A stretch of DNA of 64,000 nt from Streptomyces sp. NBC_01255 (GCF_036226445.1 NZ_CP108474.1:5828001-5892000); one strand, 5' to 3'; positions 37,375 to 47,138 are shown, counted from the first letter of the stretch. The notes: a model not told the origin generated them from the sequence alone. Translations and numbers: made by a program.

Positions 37375-38325
37375 ATGGCCTCCATGAGCGCTCGCAACCA
37401 AGAAACCGAAGCCGTCCACCGGGCCGGCTTCGCCTGCTTCGTCGGCCGCCCCAACGCGGGCAAGTCCACCCTCACGAACGCTCTGGTCGGTCAGAAGGTG
37501 GCCATCACCTCGAACCGGCCGCAGACCACACGGCACACCGTCCGCGGCATCGTGCACCGCCCGGACGCGCAGCTGATCCTGGTCGACACCCCCGGCCTCC
37601 ACAAGCCGCGCACCCTCCTCGGCGAGCGGCTCAACGACGTCGTGCGCACCACCTGGGCCGAGGTCGACGTGATCGGCTTCTGCCTGCCCGCCGACCAGAA
37701 GCTCGGCCCCGGCGACAAGTTCATCGTCAAGGAACTCGCCGCGATCAAGAAGACCCCGAAGGTCGCGATCATCACCAAGACCGACCTGGTCGACTCCAAG
37801 ACGCTCGCCGAGCAGCTCATCGCGATCGACCAGCTCGGCAAGGAGCTGGGCTTCGAGTGGCAGCAGATCGTCCCGGTCTCGGCCGTCGGCGACAAGCAGG
37901 TCCAGCTCGTCGCCGACCTGCTCGTCCCGATGCTTCCGGAGTCCCCGCCGCTCTACCCGGAGGGCGACCTCACGGACGAGCCGGAGCAGGTCATGGTCGC
38001 GGAGCTGATCCGCGAGGCCGCGCTCGAAGGCGTACGCGACGAGCTGCCGCACTCGATCGCGGTGGTCGTCGAGGAGATGATCCCGCGCGAGAACCGCCCG
38101 GCGGACCGGCCGCTGCTCGACATCCACGCGAACGTGTACATCGAGCGCCCCAGCCAGAAGGGCATCATCATCGGCCCGAAGGGCAGCCGCCTCAAGGAGG
38201 TCGGCATGAAGTCCCGCAAGCACATCGAGGCGCTCCTCGGCACCCCGGTCTTCCTCGACCTCCACGTGAAGGTCGCGAAGGACTGGCAGCGGGATCCCAA
38301 GCAGCTGCGGAAGCTGGGTTTCTAG
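37375..38325 (+). CDS. era: GTPase Era
   Basis: The 316-residue GTPase binds 16S rRNA and assists 30S assembly. The G1 motif is GRPNAGKST (residues 24-32), G2 lies in RPQTTRHT, G3 is DTPGLHKP and G4 is TKTDLVD. The C-terminal KH domain has IERPSQKGIIIGPKGSRLKE. Start at ATG 37375; ATG 37384 is an equally plausible alternative three codons in. Normally this gene directly follows corC/cda, but here 6.5 kb of accessory genes intervene. Confidence 0.96.
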   Translation: MASMSARNQETEAVHRAGFACFVGRPNAGKSTLTNALVGQKVAITSNRPQTTRHTVRGIVHRPDAQLILVDTPGLHKPRTLLGERLNDVVRTTWAEVDVIGFCLPADQKLGPGDKFIVKELAAIKKTPKVAIITKTDLVDSKTLAEQLIAIDQLGKELGFEWQQIVPVSAVGDKQVQLVADLLVPMLPESPPLYPEGDLTDEPEQVMVAELIREAALEGVRDELPHSIAVVVEEMIPRENRPADRPLLDIHANVYIERPSQKGIIIGPKGSRLKEVGMKSRKHIEALLGTPVFLDLHVKVAKDWQRDPKQLRKLGF

Positions 38326-38364
38326 CCCGTCGACATCCCCAGGGCCGCGTGCCAGCATGGCGCC

Positions 38365-39711
38365 GTGACAGAGATCGTCAAGGGGGGAAACCTGCCGGTC
38401 CCCGGGCAGGCATGGCGGATCGCGGTCGTCCGGCGGGACGCCGGTGACGGAGTACCGGAGGTCGACGCCTCGGCACTGCTGCTCGACGCCTCGGGCAGGG
38501 TCAGGGGCGACGGCGACCTGGTCTTCTACAACCAGCCGGTGCACGCGTCCGGCGCGGTGCGCCTGGCCGGGCAGGCGCGGGACGAGGAGCGGCGGGTCGC
38601 CGACTGGCTGGAGATCGACACCGAGCGCGTCGAGCCCGCCGTCCAGCGCATCGTGATCACCGCGTCCAGCGAGCACGGGACGTTCGGTCAGGTGCCGGGC
38701 CTCCACATCCGGACGGTCAGCGCCACCACCGGCGAGCAGCTCGCGCTGTACGAGGTCGACGACGCGAGCACCGAGACGGCCTTCCTCCTCGGCGAGTTCT
38801 ACCGGCGCGACGGGGCGTGGAAGTTCCGCGCGGTCGGCCAGGGGTACGCCTCCGGGCTCGTCGGCCTCGCCGAGGACTTCGGCATCGTGGGCAGGGACCC
38901 GGAGCCCGCCCCGGATGACGAGCCCGTGCACGACGACGAGCCCGTCCCGGCCGACGAGCCCGTCTCCGGCGACGCCGCCCCGGAGGCCATCCCCGAGGAG
39001 CTCCTCGCCAAGGTCCGGCAGGCCGAGGCGGAGGCCGAGGCCGCCCCCGTACGGACACCGCCGCAGGTCCCCGTACAGCGCCCCCCGCAGGCCGGCCCGG
39101 GGTCGGACGCCGAGCTCTTCGGAGAGGACTTCCCGGAGTTCGTCCGCAGCGGCGAGGGCAAGGCCGACATCACCGTCGACGTGCCGATCCCGGCCGGTTA
39201 CGTCGTCGTCGAGTCGACCCGGAAGGGCGACGGCTATTTCGCCGTGCACAGCATCGACGAGAAGGGCGACAGCGACGCCCTGCTCGCGAACACGCTGATG
39301 GAGGACCAGGGGGCCCGTCGGGTCCTGCGGTACGACGGCAAGGCCCCGCTGCGCCTGCGCGTGAGTTGCCACGAGCCGTGGACGGTCGCCGTCCGTCCGG
39401 TGAGCACCTTGGAGGTCCTCGACGGCGCCGCCGAGGGACGGGGCTCCGACGCGCTGCTGTACACGGGCCCCGCCGGCCTGCTCACCTCCCGGCTCCACAC
39501 GAGGTTGAGCTTCGAGTGGTTCAACATTCACGGCTACGAGCCGGACGGCCGCGATCACCTGCTCGCCAACGAGGCGAGCAGGCTCCCCCGGGAGACGCGT
39601 CCCCTGCCCGCGGGGCCCCTGCTCGTGCAGCTCGTCAGCGCCGACGGGGACTGGACCCTGAAGGTCCGGCCCCCGAAGGAGAACAGATTCTGGCGCCGCA
39701 CCTCCCGCTAG
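38365..39711 (+). CDS. TerD-domain protein with C-terminal extension
   Basis: The 448-residue protein has an N-terminal TerD domain (about 1-180): VKGGNLPVPGQAWRIAVVRR, VDASALLLDASGRVRGDGDLVFYNQP, RIVITASSEHGTFGQV and FLLGEFYRRDGAWKFRAVGQGY. TerD domains bind calcium and belong to the tellurite/stress ter system. A linker rich in Asp, Glu, Pro and Val (about 183-215) leads to a C-terminal beta domain of about 190 residues that I do not recognise (SRLHTRLSFEWFNIHGYEPD). The GTG start is 39 bases after era. The stop is four bases from the convergent emfourin gene. Confidence 0.87.
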   Translation: MTEIVKGGNLPVPGQAWRIAVVRRDAGDGVPEVDASALLLDASGRVRGDGDLVFYNQPVHASGAVRLAGQARDEERRVADWLEIDTERVEPAVQRIVITASSEHGTFGQVPGLHIRTVSATTGEQLALYEVDDASTETAFLLGEFYRRDGAWKFRAVGQGYASGLVGLAEDFGIVGRDPEPAPDDEPVHDDEPVPADEPVSGDAAPEAIPEELLAKVRQAEAEAEAAPVRTPPQVPVQRPPQAGPGSDAELFGEDFPEFVRSGEGKADITVDVPIPAGYVVVESTRKGDGYFAVHSIDEKGDSDALLANTLMEDQGARRVLRYDGKAPLRLRVSCHEPWTVAVRPVSTLEVLDGAAEGRGSDALLYTGPAGLLTSRLHTRLSFEWFNIHGYEPDGRDHLLANEASRLPRETRPLPAGPLLVQLVSADGDWTLKVRPPKENRFWRRTSR

Positions 39712-39714
39712 GAC

Positions 39715-39966
39715 CTACGCGCCCTCCTTGAGGACCCTCGAGACGAGGGTTCTCTGCGCGTCCGTGAGGCTCGGGTCGCAGCAGCGGACAGTGCGCCCGT
39801 CGACCGTGATCTCGTACGAGAAGCCGTCCGGGACGCCCCGGACGTCACCGTCGCCCTCCGCGAGGACGGTATTGGCCAGGGACTCCCACTCGGGGTCCGA
39901 GACCTCCACCTCCGCCGACCGCTCGATGCCCGCGAAACCGCCCGTGCGCCGCACTCGAATCCGCAT
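39715..39966 (-). CDS. Emfourin-type inhibitor of the neighbouring M4 protease
   Basis: The 83-residue protein begins MRIRVRRTGGFAGIERSAEV, the pattern of emfourin, the small cytoplasmic inhibitor of protealysin described in Serratia. The gene lies 20 bases downstream of the protease gene on the same strand, as in other protealysin operons. The CC pair in TVRCCDPSLTDAQRTLV is unusual. The predicted role is a tight-binding inhibitor that keeps the intracellular protease silent. Family assignment is from memory of the motif and context. Confidence 0.85.
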   Translation of the reverse strand: MRIRVRRTGGFAGIERSAEVEVSDPEWESLANTVLAEGDGDVRGVPDGFSYEITVDGRTVRCCDPSLTDAQRTLVSRVLKEGA

Positions 39967-39986
39967 GGGACCTGTGTACCAGCGGG

Positions 39987-41051
39987 TCAGTCGGTGGGCA
40001 CCCCCACCGCCGCCCAGGCCTTCAGGACGGCCTGGATCTCCTCCCCGTCGCCGTACCGCGCCTTCGCCGCCGCGACCGTGGCCGCGGCGAACTCGGAGAA
40101 ACGGGTCTCCGGGGTGAGCGTCCCGCCGGTCATCACGTCGTACCAGATCTGCCCGGGCCGCTCCCAGGCGTTCCCGCCGAGCTCGGTCGCCGCCAGGTAG
40201 AAGGCGTGGTTGGGGATGCCCGAGTTGATGTGCACCCCGCCGTTGTCCCGGCTCGTGCGGACGTAGTCGTCCATGTGGCCGGGCTGCGGGTCCTTGCCGA
40301 GGACGTCGTCGTCGTACGCGGTGCCCGGGGCCTTCATCGAGCGCAGGGCCGTGCCTTCCACGTTCGGGTGGAAGAGCCCCTCGCCGATGAGCCAGTCGGC
40401 CTGCTCGGCGCTCTGCCCGAGGGCGTACTGCTTCACGAGGGAGCCGAAGACGTCCGAGACGGACTCGTTGAGGGCGCCGGACTGGCTGAAGTACTCCAGG
40501 TTCGCCGTGTGCTGGGTGAAGCCGTGGGCCAGCTCGTGCCCGATGACGTCCACGGGCAGCGTGAAGTCGAGGAAGATCTCGTCGTCGCCGTCGCCGAACA
40601 CCATCTGCTCGCCGTTCCAGAAGGCGTTGCCGTAGTTCTCGTCGTAGTGGACGGAGGCGAGCAGCGGCAGCCCGGCGCCGTCGATCGAGTCCCGCCCGAA
40701 CGCGTTCAGGAAGAGGTCGAAGGTGGCGCCGAGGCCCGCGTACGCGCGGTTGACGGTGGCGTCGCCCGTCGCCTCCTCACCCTCGGCGCGGACCCGGACG
40801 CCCGGCAGCTCGGTCCCGCGCTCGCAGTCGTACACGGTGCGGTGCGGGCGGCCGACGTCGGCGGGGGCGAGCGTGGGCGCGCTGCCGGGCAGCGGCAGCA
40901 CCCGGCTCGTACGGGCCGAGGCGTCCGCGATGAGGGTGCGGCGGGCGGCGGCGGCGACGGCCGGGTTCGAGGAGCGCGCCAGGTGCTCCAGGAGGTGCGG
41001 GGGGACGATCGAGCAGAAGACCGGGGCGGAGTGATGCGTGTGGGGAGTCAT
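39987..41051 (-). CDS. Protealysin-type M4 metalloprotease (thermolysin-like, no signal peptide)
   Basis: The 354-residue zinc protease starts at ATG 41051. There is no signal peptide. Instead, the short propeptide carries IVPPHLLEHLA (about residues 14-24), the protealysin PPYxL-type motif. Catalytic groups are HELAHG (His172, Glu173, His176), the third zinc ligand in GALNESVSDVFG, and the NNGGVHINSGIPNHAFY histidine region (here DNGGVHINSG). Protealysin-like enzymes act inside the cell or are released without Sec. The inhibitor gene follows immediately. The start lies close to a perfect inverted repeat that may regulate it. Confidence 0.92.
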   Translation of the reverse strand: MTPHTHHSAPVFCSIVPPHLLEHLARSSNPAVAAAARRTLIADASARTSRVLPLPGSAPTLAPADVGRPHRTVYDCERGTELPGVRVRAEGEEATGDATVNRAYAGLGATFDLFLNAFGRDSIDGAGLPLLASVHYDENYGNAFWNGEQMVFGDGDDEIFLDFTLPVDVIGHELAHGFTQHTANLEYFSQSGALNESVSDVFGSLVKQYALGQSAEQADWLIGEGLFHPNVEGTALRSMKAPGTAYDDDVLGKDPQPGHMDDYVRTSRDNGGVHINSGIPNHAFYLAATELGGNAWERPGQIWYDVMTGGTLTPETRFSEFAAATVAAAKARYGDGEEIQAVLKAWAAVGVPTD

Positions 41052-41070
41052 CCTCGCAATGTGGCACCGC

Positions 41071-41086
41071 GTGACCCCACTGTCAC
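41071..41086. promoter_or_regulatory. Inverted repeat before the protealysin gene
   Basis: GTGAC-N6-GTCAC has perfect 5-bp arms and lies 20 bp upstream of the protease start codon on the minus strand. A second palindromic element, AGTGA-TGCG-TCACT, is at 41114-41127, just upstream of the leuA -35 region. Either may be an operator in the divergent protease/leuA region. The arms resemble Crp half-sites but the spacing differs from the Streptomyces Crp motif. Confidence 0.4.
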
Positions 41087-41135
41087 GAGATGCGACGAGG
41101 ATTGGCGAAATGGAGTGATGCGTCACTGATCGGCC

Positions 41136-41161
41136 TTGACGCGCGGGCCGTCCCGCATACT
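41136..41161 (+). promoter_or_regulatory. Candidate leuA promoter
   Basis: TTGACG at 41136-41141 is a good -35. CATACT at 41156-41161 gives a short 14-bp spacer, while the overlapping TACTGA gives 17 bp. Transcription would start near 41168-41172, placing the leader peptide about 40 bases into the transcript. Confidence 0.5.
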
Positions 41162-41210
41162 GAAACAGGACGTCCGTCTCCGACGTCCCTGAGCTAGGCT
41201 GCGGCACATC

Positions 41211-41258
41211 ATGCGTTTCGGGCTGCTTCTCCTTAGCTGCCGCGGCGAGGGCCTGTAG
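41211..41258 (+). CDS. leuL: leuA leader peptide with a run of four leucines
   Basis: A 15-codon open frame reads MRFGLLLLSCRGEGL and stops at TAG 41256-41258, 88 bases before leuA. Four consecutive leucine codons (CTG CTT CTC CTT) in a leader upstream of 2-isopropylmalate synthase are the hallmark of attenuation: ribosomes stall there when leucyl-tRNA is scarce. Three of the four are less-used codons in this GC-rich genome, which should sharpen the response. A hairpin follows at 41264-41311. Related leucine leaders upstream of leuA have been described in actinobacteria. Confidence 0.8.
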   Translation: MRFGLLLLSCRGEGL

Positions 41259-41263
41259 TCGTA

Positions 41264-41311
41264 GGCCGACCCCCTCCCCGCGGGACCTGGTGTTGCGTTC
41301 GACAGTCGGCC
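41264..41311 (+). terminator. Attenuator-like hairpin in the leuA leader
   Basis: GGCCGAC (41264-41270) pairs with GTCGGCC (41305-41311), enclosing a smaller GC-rich element, and is followed by GTCCTTCTTGAG. It lies between the leader stop and the leuA ribosome binding site (GAGGAG, 41332-41337). It can act as a terminator or anti-initiator depending on ribosome position in the leader. Confidence 0.6.
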
Positions 41312-41322
41312 GTCCTTCTTGA

Positions 41323-43119
<1,797 letters not shown>

Positions 43120-43149
43120 CCCTCCGATGCGCTGACGCGCTTCACTACT

Positions 43150-43195
43150 GCTGCCCCGCACCCTTCCTCCCGGAGGGTGCGGGGCAGCTTTGTCT
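43150..43195 (+). terminator. Rho-independent terminator of leuA
   Basis: A perfect 14-bp stem (GCTGCCCCGCACCC / GGGTGCGGGGCAGC) with an 11-base loop is followed by TTTGTCTT, one of the few terminators here with a T-tract. Confidence 0.9.
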
Positions 43196-43207
43196 TCGAG
43201 CTCCCGT

Positions 43208-43221
43208 GTGACCTGCGTCAC
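43208..43221 (+). promoter_or_regulatory. Crp-type binding site
   Basis: GTGACCTGCGTCAC fits the Streptomyces Crp motif GTG-N6-GNCAC exactly and also reads TGTGA-N6-TCACG in the E. coli style. It is about 160 bp upstream of the sortase-anchored protein gene and 20 bp after the leuA terminator. Control by cAMP-Crp is inferred. Confidence 0.5.
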
Positions 43222-43379
43222 GGTTTCAGGTTCGCTTAAGGAAGATCATGCCGCCATGCCAGATTCGGCGTCATATCAGGTGAGTTGACGGCACATCGGG
43301 GAATGGCGGAAGGTCGGCTCGTCCCCTCGGACACTCCCCCCACGCGCCCCCTTCGCACCTCCCTGACCTGGAGTTTCGT

Positions 43380-44789
43380 ATGCGCACGACCGCTGCTGTG
43401 GCCGCTGTCCTCGCGGTGACCGGCACCGCCCTCGCCTGGGCCCCCGCCGTCTCCGCCGCCCCTGCCACGTCGTGCGCGACGCATCCGCTCGGCACGGCCG
43501 GCCTCTACGCCGAGTTCGTCGAGAAGGACTCCGTCCGCCACTCCGACTCCGAGGGCGCGGTCGCGGTCGGCGGCGACGCCACCTTCGGCGACCCGAAGCA
43601 GCCCTCCGGGTTCTCGATCGGCCACAAGCTCACCGGCGCCGACCTCGCGAAACTGCCCGGCGGCCACAGCCTCGTCGTCGGCGGCACGCTGTACGCGAAC
43701 CAGGTCGTCCTGGACAACGGCACCGGCATCGCCGGCAAGGTCGTCGACCGCTCCACCCCCGGTCAGGGCTTCGGCGTCGACGGCGACAAGGTCAAGGAGG
43801 GCGCCTCCCCGACCTCCCCCGTCGACTTCGCGAAGGAGTTCGCGGACCTGCGCGCCCTCTCCACCGGCTGGGCGGGCACCGCGCCCAACGGCACGGTGGC
43901 CGGCGACAAGGACGCCCAGGGCCTGTTCCTCACCGGTACGAGCACCGAGCTCAACGTCTTCGCGGTGGACGCCGCCGACCTGGAGAAGGCCCGGGCGATC
44001 ACGCTCAAGGTCCCGGCCGGCTCCTCCACCCTCGTGAACGTCCTCGGCGCCTCGTACGACATGAGCAAGTCCGCCACCTACGGCGTCTACTACCAGGGCG
44101 CGGACGGCACGGCCCCGGTCATCGACGACTACAACCTGGCGAGCGACGAGTTCCGCCAGATCCGCTCCAAGCTGCTGTGGAACTTCCCGCAGGCCGAGAG
44201 CGTGAAGAAGAACTACACCTCCTGGCCGGGCACGATCCTCGCGCCGAACGCCGCCGTCGAGATGGGCGGGCAGAACATCGGCCCCGGCCACGTCAACGGC
44301 TCCGTCATCGCCGAGTCCCTGAAGACCGTCCCCGGCGCCGAGACCCACCAGATGAACTTCACGGGCTGCCTCCCGAAGGAGACCACCCCCGGCGAGGTCG
44401 TCACCCCGGAGCCGCCGACGCCGACCGAGACGGCCGTCCCCACCCCGCCCGCGACCCCCGAGCCGACCCCGAGCGAGGGCGGCGGGACGCCCACGACCCC
44501 CGCGACCCCGGAGACCCCGGGCGCCTCCGAGACGCCTGGGACCTCCGCGTCCCCGTCGACGCCCGCCGGCACCCCCGAGACGTCGGAGACCCCGGGCGGC
44601 CCCGGAACCCCCGACGAGGCCACCACCGCCCCGGCCACGCCCTCGACGGCGCCGTCCGCCACCCCGGAGGGTGATCTCGCGACGACCGGTTCGGCCATCG
44701 GACCCGGCACGATCGGTGCCGCGGCGGCCGCCGTCCTCGTCGGCGGAGGCTTCCTGGCCTTCGCAAAGCGCCGCCGCCGCGCCTCCTGA
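43380..44789 (+). CDS. Choice-of-anchor A family surface protein with LAXTG sortase signal
   Basis: The 469-residue secreted protein has a signal peptide (about 1-26), then a choice-of-anchor A domain (about 30-330) with the typical opening GLYAEFVEKDSVRHSDSEGA and AVGGDATFG. A Pro/Thr/Glu-rich wall-spanning stalk follows (about 335-430). The sorting signal is LATTG at residues 433-437, a hydrophobic helix and KRRRRAS. LAXTG is the signal used by class E sortases, which anchor chaplins in Streptomyces. No sortase gene is in the window. A Crp-like site lies upstream. Confidence 0.9.
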   Translation: MRTTAAVAAVLAVTGTALAWAPAVSAAPATSCATHPLGTAGLYAEFVEKDSVRHSDSEGAVAVGGDATFGDPKQPSGFSIGHKLTGADLAKLPGGHSLVVGGTLYANQVVLDNGTGIAGKVVDRSTPGQGFGVDGDKVKEGASPTSPVDFAKEFADLRALSTGWAGTAPNGTVAGDKDAQGLFLTGTSTELNVFAVDAADLEKARAITLKVPAGSSTLVNVLGASYDMSKSATYGVYYQGADGTAPVIDDYNLASDEFRQIRSKLLWNFPQAESVKKNYTSWPGTILAPNAAVEMGGQNIGPGHVNGSVIAESLKTVPGAETHQMNFTGCLPKETTPGEVVTPEPPTPTETAVPTPPATPEPTPSEGGGTPTTPATPETPGASETPGTSASPSTPAGTPETSETPGGPGTPDEATTAPATPSTAPSATPEGDLATTGSAIGPGTIGAAAAAVLVGGGFLAFAKRRRRAS

Positions 44790-44848
44790 GGCTTCGCGGA
44801 CGGTGTCGTGTCTCGGCCATCTCCACGGCGATCTGCTGACGGGGTGCT

Positions 44849-44878
44849 GACGCCACATCAAGGATGTGGCTAACATCA
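44849..44878 (+). promoter_or_regulatory. Promoter with an operator nested between -35 and -10
   Basis: CTGACG (44849-44854) and TAACAT (44873-44878) are separated by 18 bp. The inverted repeat GCCACATC-AAG-GATGTGGC (44854-44872) fills that spacer. A repressor bound there would directly block polymerase. It is placed 43 bp before the GTG start of the TerB-like gene, whose ribosome binding site is GAGGAGG. Confidence 0.6.
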
Positions 44879-44920
44879 CGCCAACGCCGGCAGTGCAGCC
44901 GGGCCGTTGAGGAGGTGCGT

Positions 44921-45613
44921 GTGCGCTCTGCCCGGAATTCACGTGGTGGGAAAGTGGGCGTCTGCGGAATCCGCACCTCCTGGAACACGGTCGGCGACGG
45001 CGAGTTCTTCTGCGAGGAGTGCGGCGGCGACCGGAACTACCGGCGGCGCACCGGCCGCCGCAGGTTCGCCGTCCTGGGCGTCCCCGTCCTGCCCCGGGGC
45101 TGTACGGGCCCCGTCGTCGAGTGCGCCGCCTGTCACACGCACTTCGGTACGGAGGTCCTCGACCGTCCGACGACGAGCCGCTTCTCGGCGATGCTGCGGG
45201 ACGGCGTGCACACCGTCGCCCTGGCCGTGCTCGCGGCCGGCGGCACCGACTCCCGCGCGGTCCTCGACCGGGCCGTGAGCGCGGTCCGGTCCGCCGGCTT
45301 CGCCGAGTGCACGGCCGTCCAGCTCGTCGACCTCGTCGAGGCCCTGGAGGCCGACACCGGGCGCTTCATGCCCGAGGTGAACCCCGAGGGCAGCCTCCTC
45401 GCGATCGAACTCCACGAGGCCCTGGAGCCGCTCACCCCGCACCTGGCGCCCGCCGGGCGGGAGTCGATCCTGCTCCAGGCCGCCCGGATCGCCCTCGCCG
45501 ACGGGGTCTACAGCCCGACCGAGATGGAGGTCCTCGGGACCGTCGGGAACGCGCTCGCGCTGGCCCCCGACGACACCGTCCGCCTCCTCGCCTCGGCACG
45601 GACGGTGTCGTAG
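44921..45613 (+). CDS. TerB-like protein with N-terminal zinc ribbon
   Basis: The 230-residue protein begins at GTG 44921, which is correctly spaced from GAGGAGG (44909-44915); an upstream in-frame ATG lies in the promoter. The N-terminal zinc ribbon (about residues 27-65) uses FFCEECGGD and ECAACHTHF. The C-terminal all-helical region (about 75-230) fits the TerB/tellurite-resistance fold (ALAVLAAGGTDSR, RIALADGVYSPTEMEVLGTV with an acidic DGVYSPTE metal-type loop). The function of such actinobacterial TerB proteins is unknown. A TerD-domain protein is encoded 5 kb away. Convergent with the oxidoreductase gene. Confidence 0.85.
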   Translation: MRSARNSRGGKVGVCGIRTSWNTVGDGEFFCEECGGDRNYRRRTGRRRFAVLGVPVLPRGCTGPVVECAACHTHFGTEVLDRPTTSRFSAMLRDGVHTVALAVLAAGGTDSRAVLDRAVSAVRSAGFAECTAVQLVDLVEALEADTGRFMPEVNPEGSLLAIELHEALEPLTPHLAPAGRESILLQAARIALADGVYSPTEMEVLGTVGNALALAPDDTVRLLASARTVS

Positions 45614-45621
45614 GGCTCCCT

Positions 45622-46995
45622 TCACGGCTGGATGTTCTGGTTCAGCCGGAACACGTTCTCCGGGTCGTACCGGCGCTTGACCGTACGCAGCCGGTCGAAG
45701 TTCTGCCGGTAGTTGACCCGCACCCGGTCCTGGTCGTCGGTGTCCATGAAGTTCACGTACCCGCCCTCCTCGGTGTGCGGGCGCAGCGCCTTGTCGTAGG
45801 CGCGGGTCCAGGCGATGTTCGCCTCCGCGTCCGCCGCGCCGGTCGCCCAGGTCGCGCCGATGGAGTGCGAGAAGACGGCGTCCCGGTAGGCGAACGCGGT
45901 CTCCTCCGGACCCACCTCGTGGCAGGCCCCGTCGATCGGGAAGATCGCGGTGTCCGACTCCATCGACGGCATCGTCTCGCCGTACGTCATGTGGGCGTCG
46001 ATCGCGCCGTCCGTGAGCCCGCGGCTGAAGTTGCCCTTCCAGTAGTGGAAGAGCCCCGGCGGCAGCTGCTCGTCGAAGACGGTGTTGATCACCGGGTACG
46101 GCATCCGCTCCATGAACCGGCCGACGACCGGGCCGAGCCCGTCCAGACGGGCGAGGACCTTGTCGTCGTCCGCCGCCGGGCCGCTGAAGCAGGTGAACGC
46201 GGCGCAGATCGGGCGGCCGTGCCAGCGCTCCGGCAGGAACGGTTCCTCGGGGCCGAGCGCGATCACGAGGATCGAGTTGAGCTCGACCGGCGCGTCCTCG
46301 TTCATCCGCTGCCAGGCGCGGGCCACGTCCGGGCCGAGCGGGTAGCAGGTCAGGCCGCCGAAGACGTCCGACACCGGGTGCAGCCGGTACGCGAGCGAGA
46401 CGGCGATCCCGAAGTTCCCGCCGCCGCCGCGCAACGCCCAGAACAGGTCCGGATGCCGCTCGGCGTCGCAGGAGACGAGCGTGCCCTCGGCGGTCACGAC
46501 GTCCGCCGCGATCAGGTTGTCGCAGCTCAGCCCGCAGCGGCGGGCCAGGTGGCCCATGCCGCCGCCGAGCGTCAGACCGCCGATGCCGGTCGTGGAGATC
46601 ACCCCGCCGGTGGTGGCGAGCCCGAAGGCGTGGGTGGCGTGGTTGAAGTCGCCCCAGGTGGCGCCGCCCTCCGCCCGGGCCGTACGGGCCTCCGGGGCGA
46701 CCCGCACGCCCCGCATCCGGGACAGGTCGACGACGAGGCCGTCGTCCACGGTGCCGAACCCGGCGACCGAGTGGGAACCGCCGCGCACGGCGAGCGGGAG
46801 GGAGTGCTCCCGGGCGTACAGCACCGCCGCCATGACATCGCCGGCGTCCACGGCGTGGACGACGACTTCCGGCCGGCGGTCGTGCAGGGCGTTGTAGACC
46901 CGGCGGTCGACGTCGTACGTCGGGTCGCCGCGGGTCACGACGGTGCCGCGCACGGCACCGCGGAGCGTGTCCAGGGGGTTGGTCGTGGTGGTCAT
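45622..46995 (-). CDS. FAD-linked oxidoreductase (berberine-bridge-enzyme family)
   Basis: The 457-residue flavoenzyme starts at ATG 46995 (MTTTTNPLDTLRGAVRGTVV). The FAD-binding PCMH domain has LAVRGGSHSVAGFG, whose His is the usual covalent 8-alpha attachment site, then TTGIGGLTLGGGMGHLARRCGLSCDN. The cysteine position used for bicovalent FAD in the plant enzyme (GxCPTVG) is GVISTTG here, so attachment is probably monocovalent. The C-terminus ends in the BBE motif RYDPENVFRLNQNIQP. It probably oxidises an alcohol, sugar or secondary metabolite; no cluster partner is visible. Confidence 0.92.
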   Translation of the reverse strand: MTTTTNPLDTLRGAVRGTVVTRGDPTYDVDRRVYNALHDRRPEVVVHAVDAGDVMAAVLYAREHSLPLAVRGGSHSVAGFGTVDDGLVVDLSRMRGVRVAPEARTARAEGGATWGDFNHATHAFGLATTGGVISTTGIGGLTLGGGMGHLARRCGLSCDNLIAADVVTAEGTLVSCDAERHPDLFWALRGGGGNFGIAVSLAYRLHPVSDVFGGLTCYPLGPDVARAWQRMNEDAPVELNSILVIALGPEEPFLPERWHGRPICAAFTCFSGPAADDDKVLARLDGLGPVVGRFMERMPYPVINTVFDEQLPPGLFHYWKGNFSRGLTDGAIDAHMTYGETMPSMESDTAIFPIDGACHEVGPEETAFAYRDAVFSHSIGATWATGAADAEANIAWTRAYDKALRPHTEEGGYVNFMDTDDQDRVRVNYRQNFDRLRTVKRRYDPENVFRLNQNIQP

Positions 46996-47138
46996 GGTTC
47001 CGGTGTAGCCCGGGGGAACCGGGCGGGGCATCGCCCGAACCGCCCATCCGCCCACCCGACGGGGGATGGGCCGTTCGTACCAGGGCGTCATCTCGTCCGG
47101 GGCGTCATCTCGTACCAGGGCGTCATCCTCAGGGCGCG

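Noticed and set aside
45622..46995. Bicovalent FAD attachment because of two cysteines in RCGLSCDN
   Set aside because: In berberine bridge enzymes the linking Cys lies in the GxCPTVG position, which is Ser/Thr here; the cysteines seen are elsewhere.
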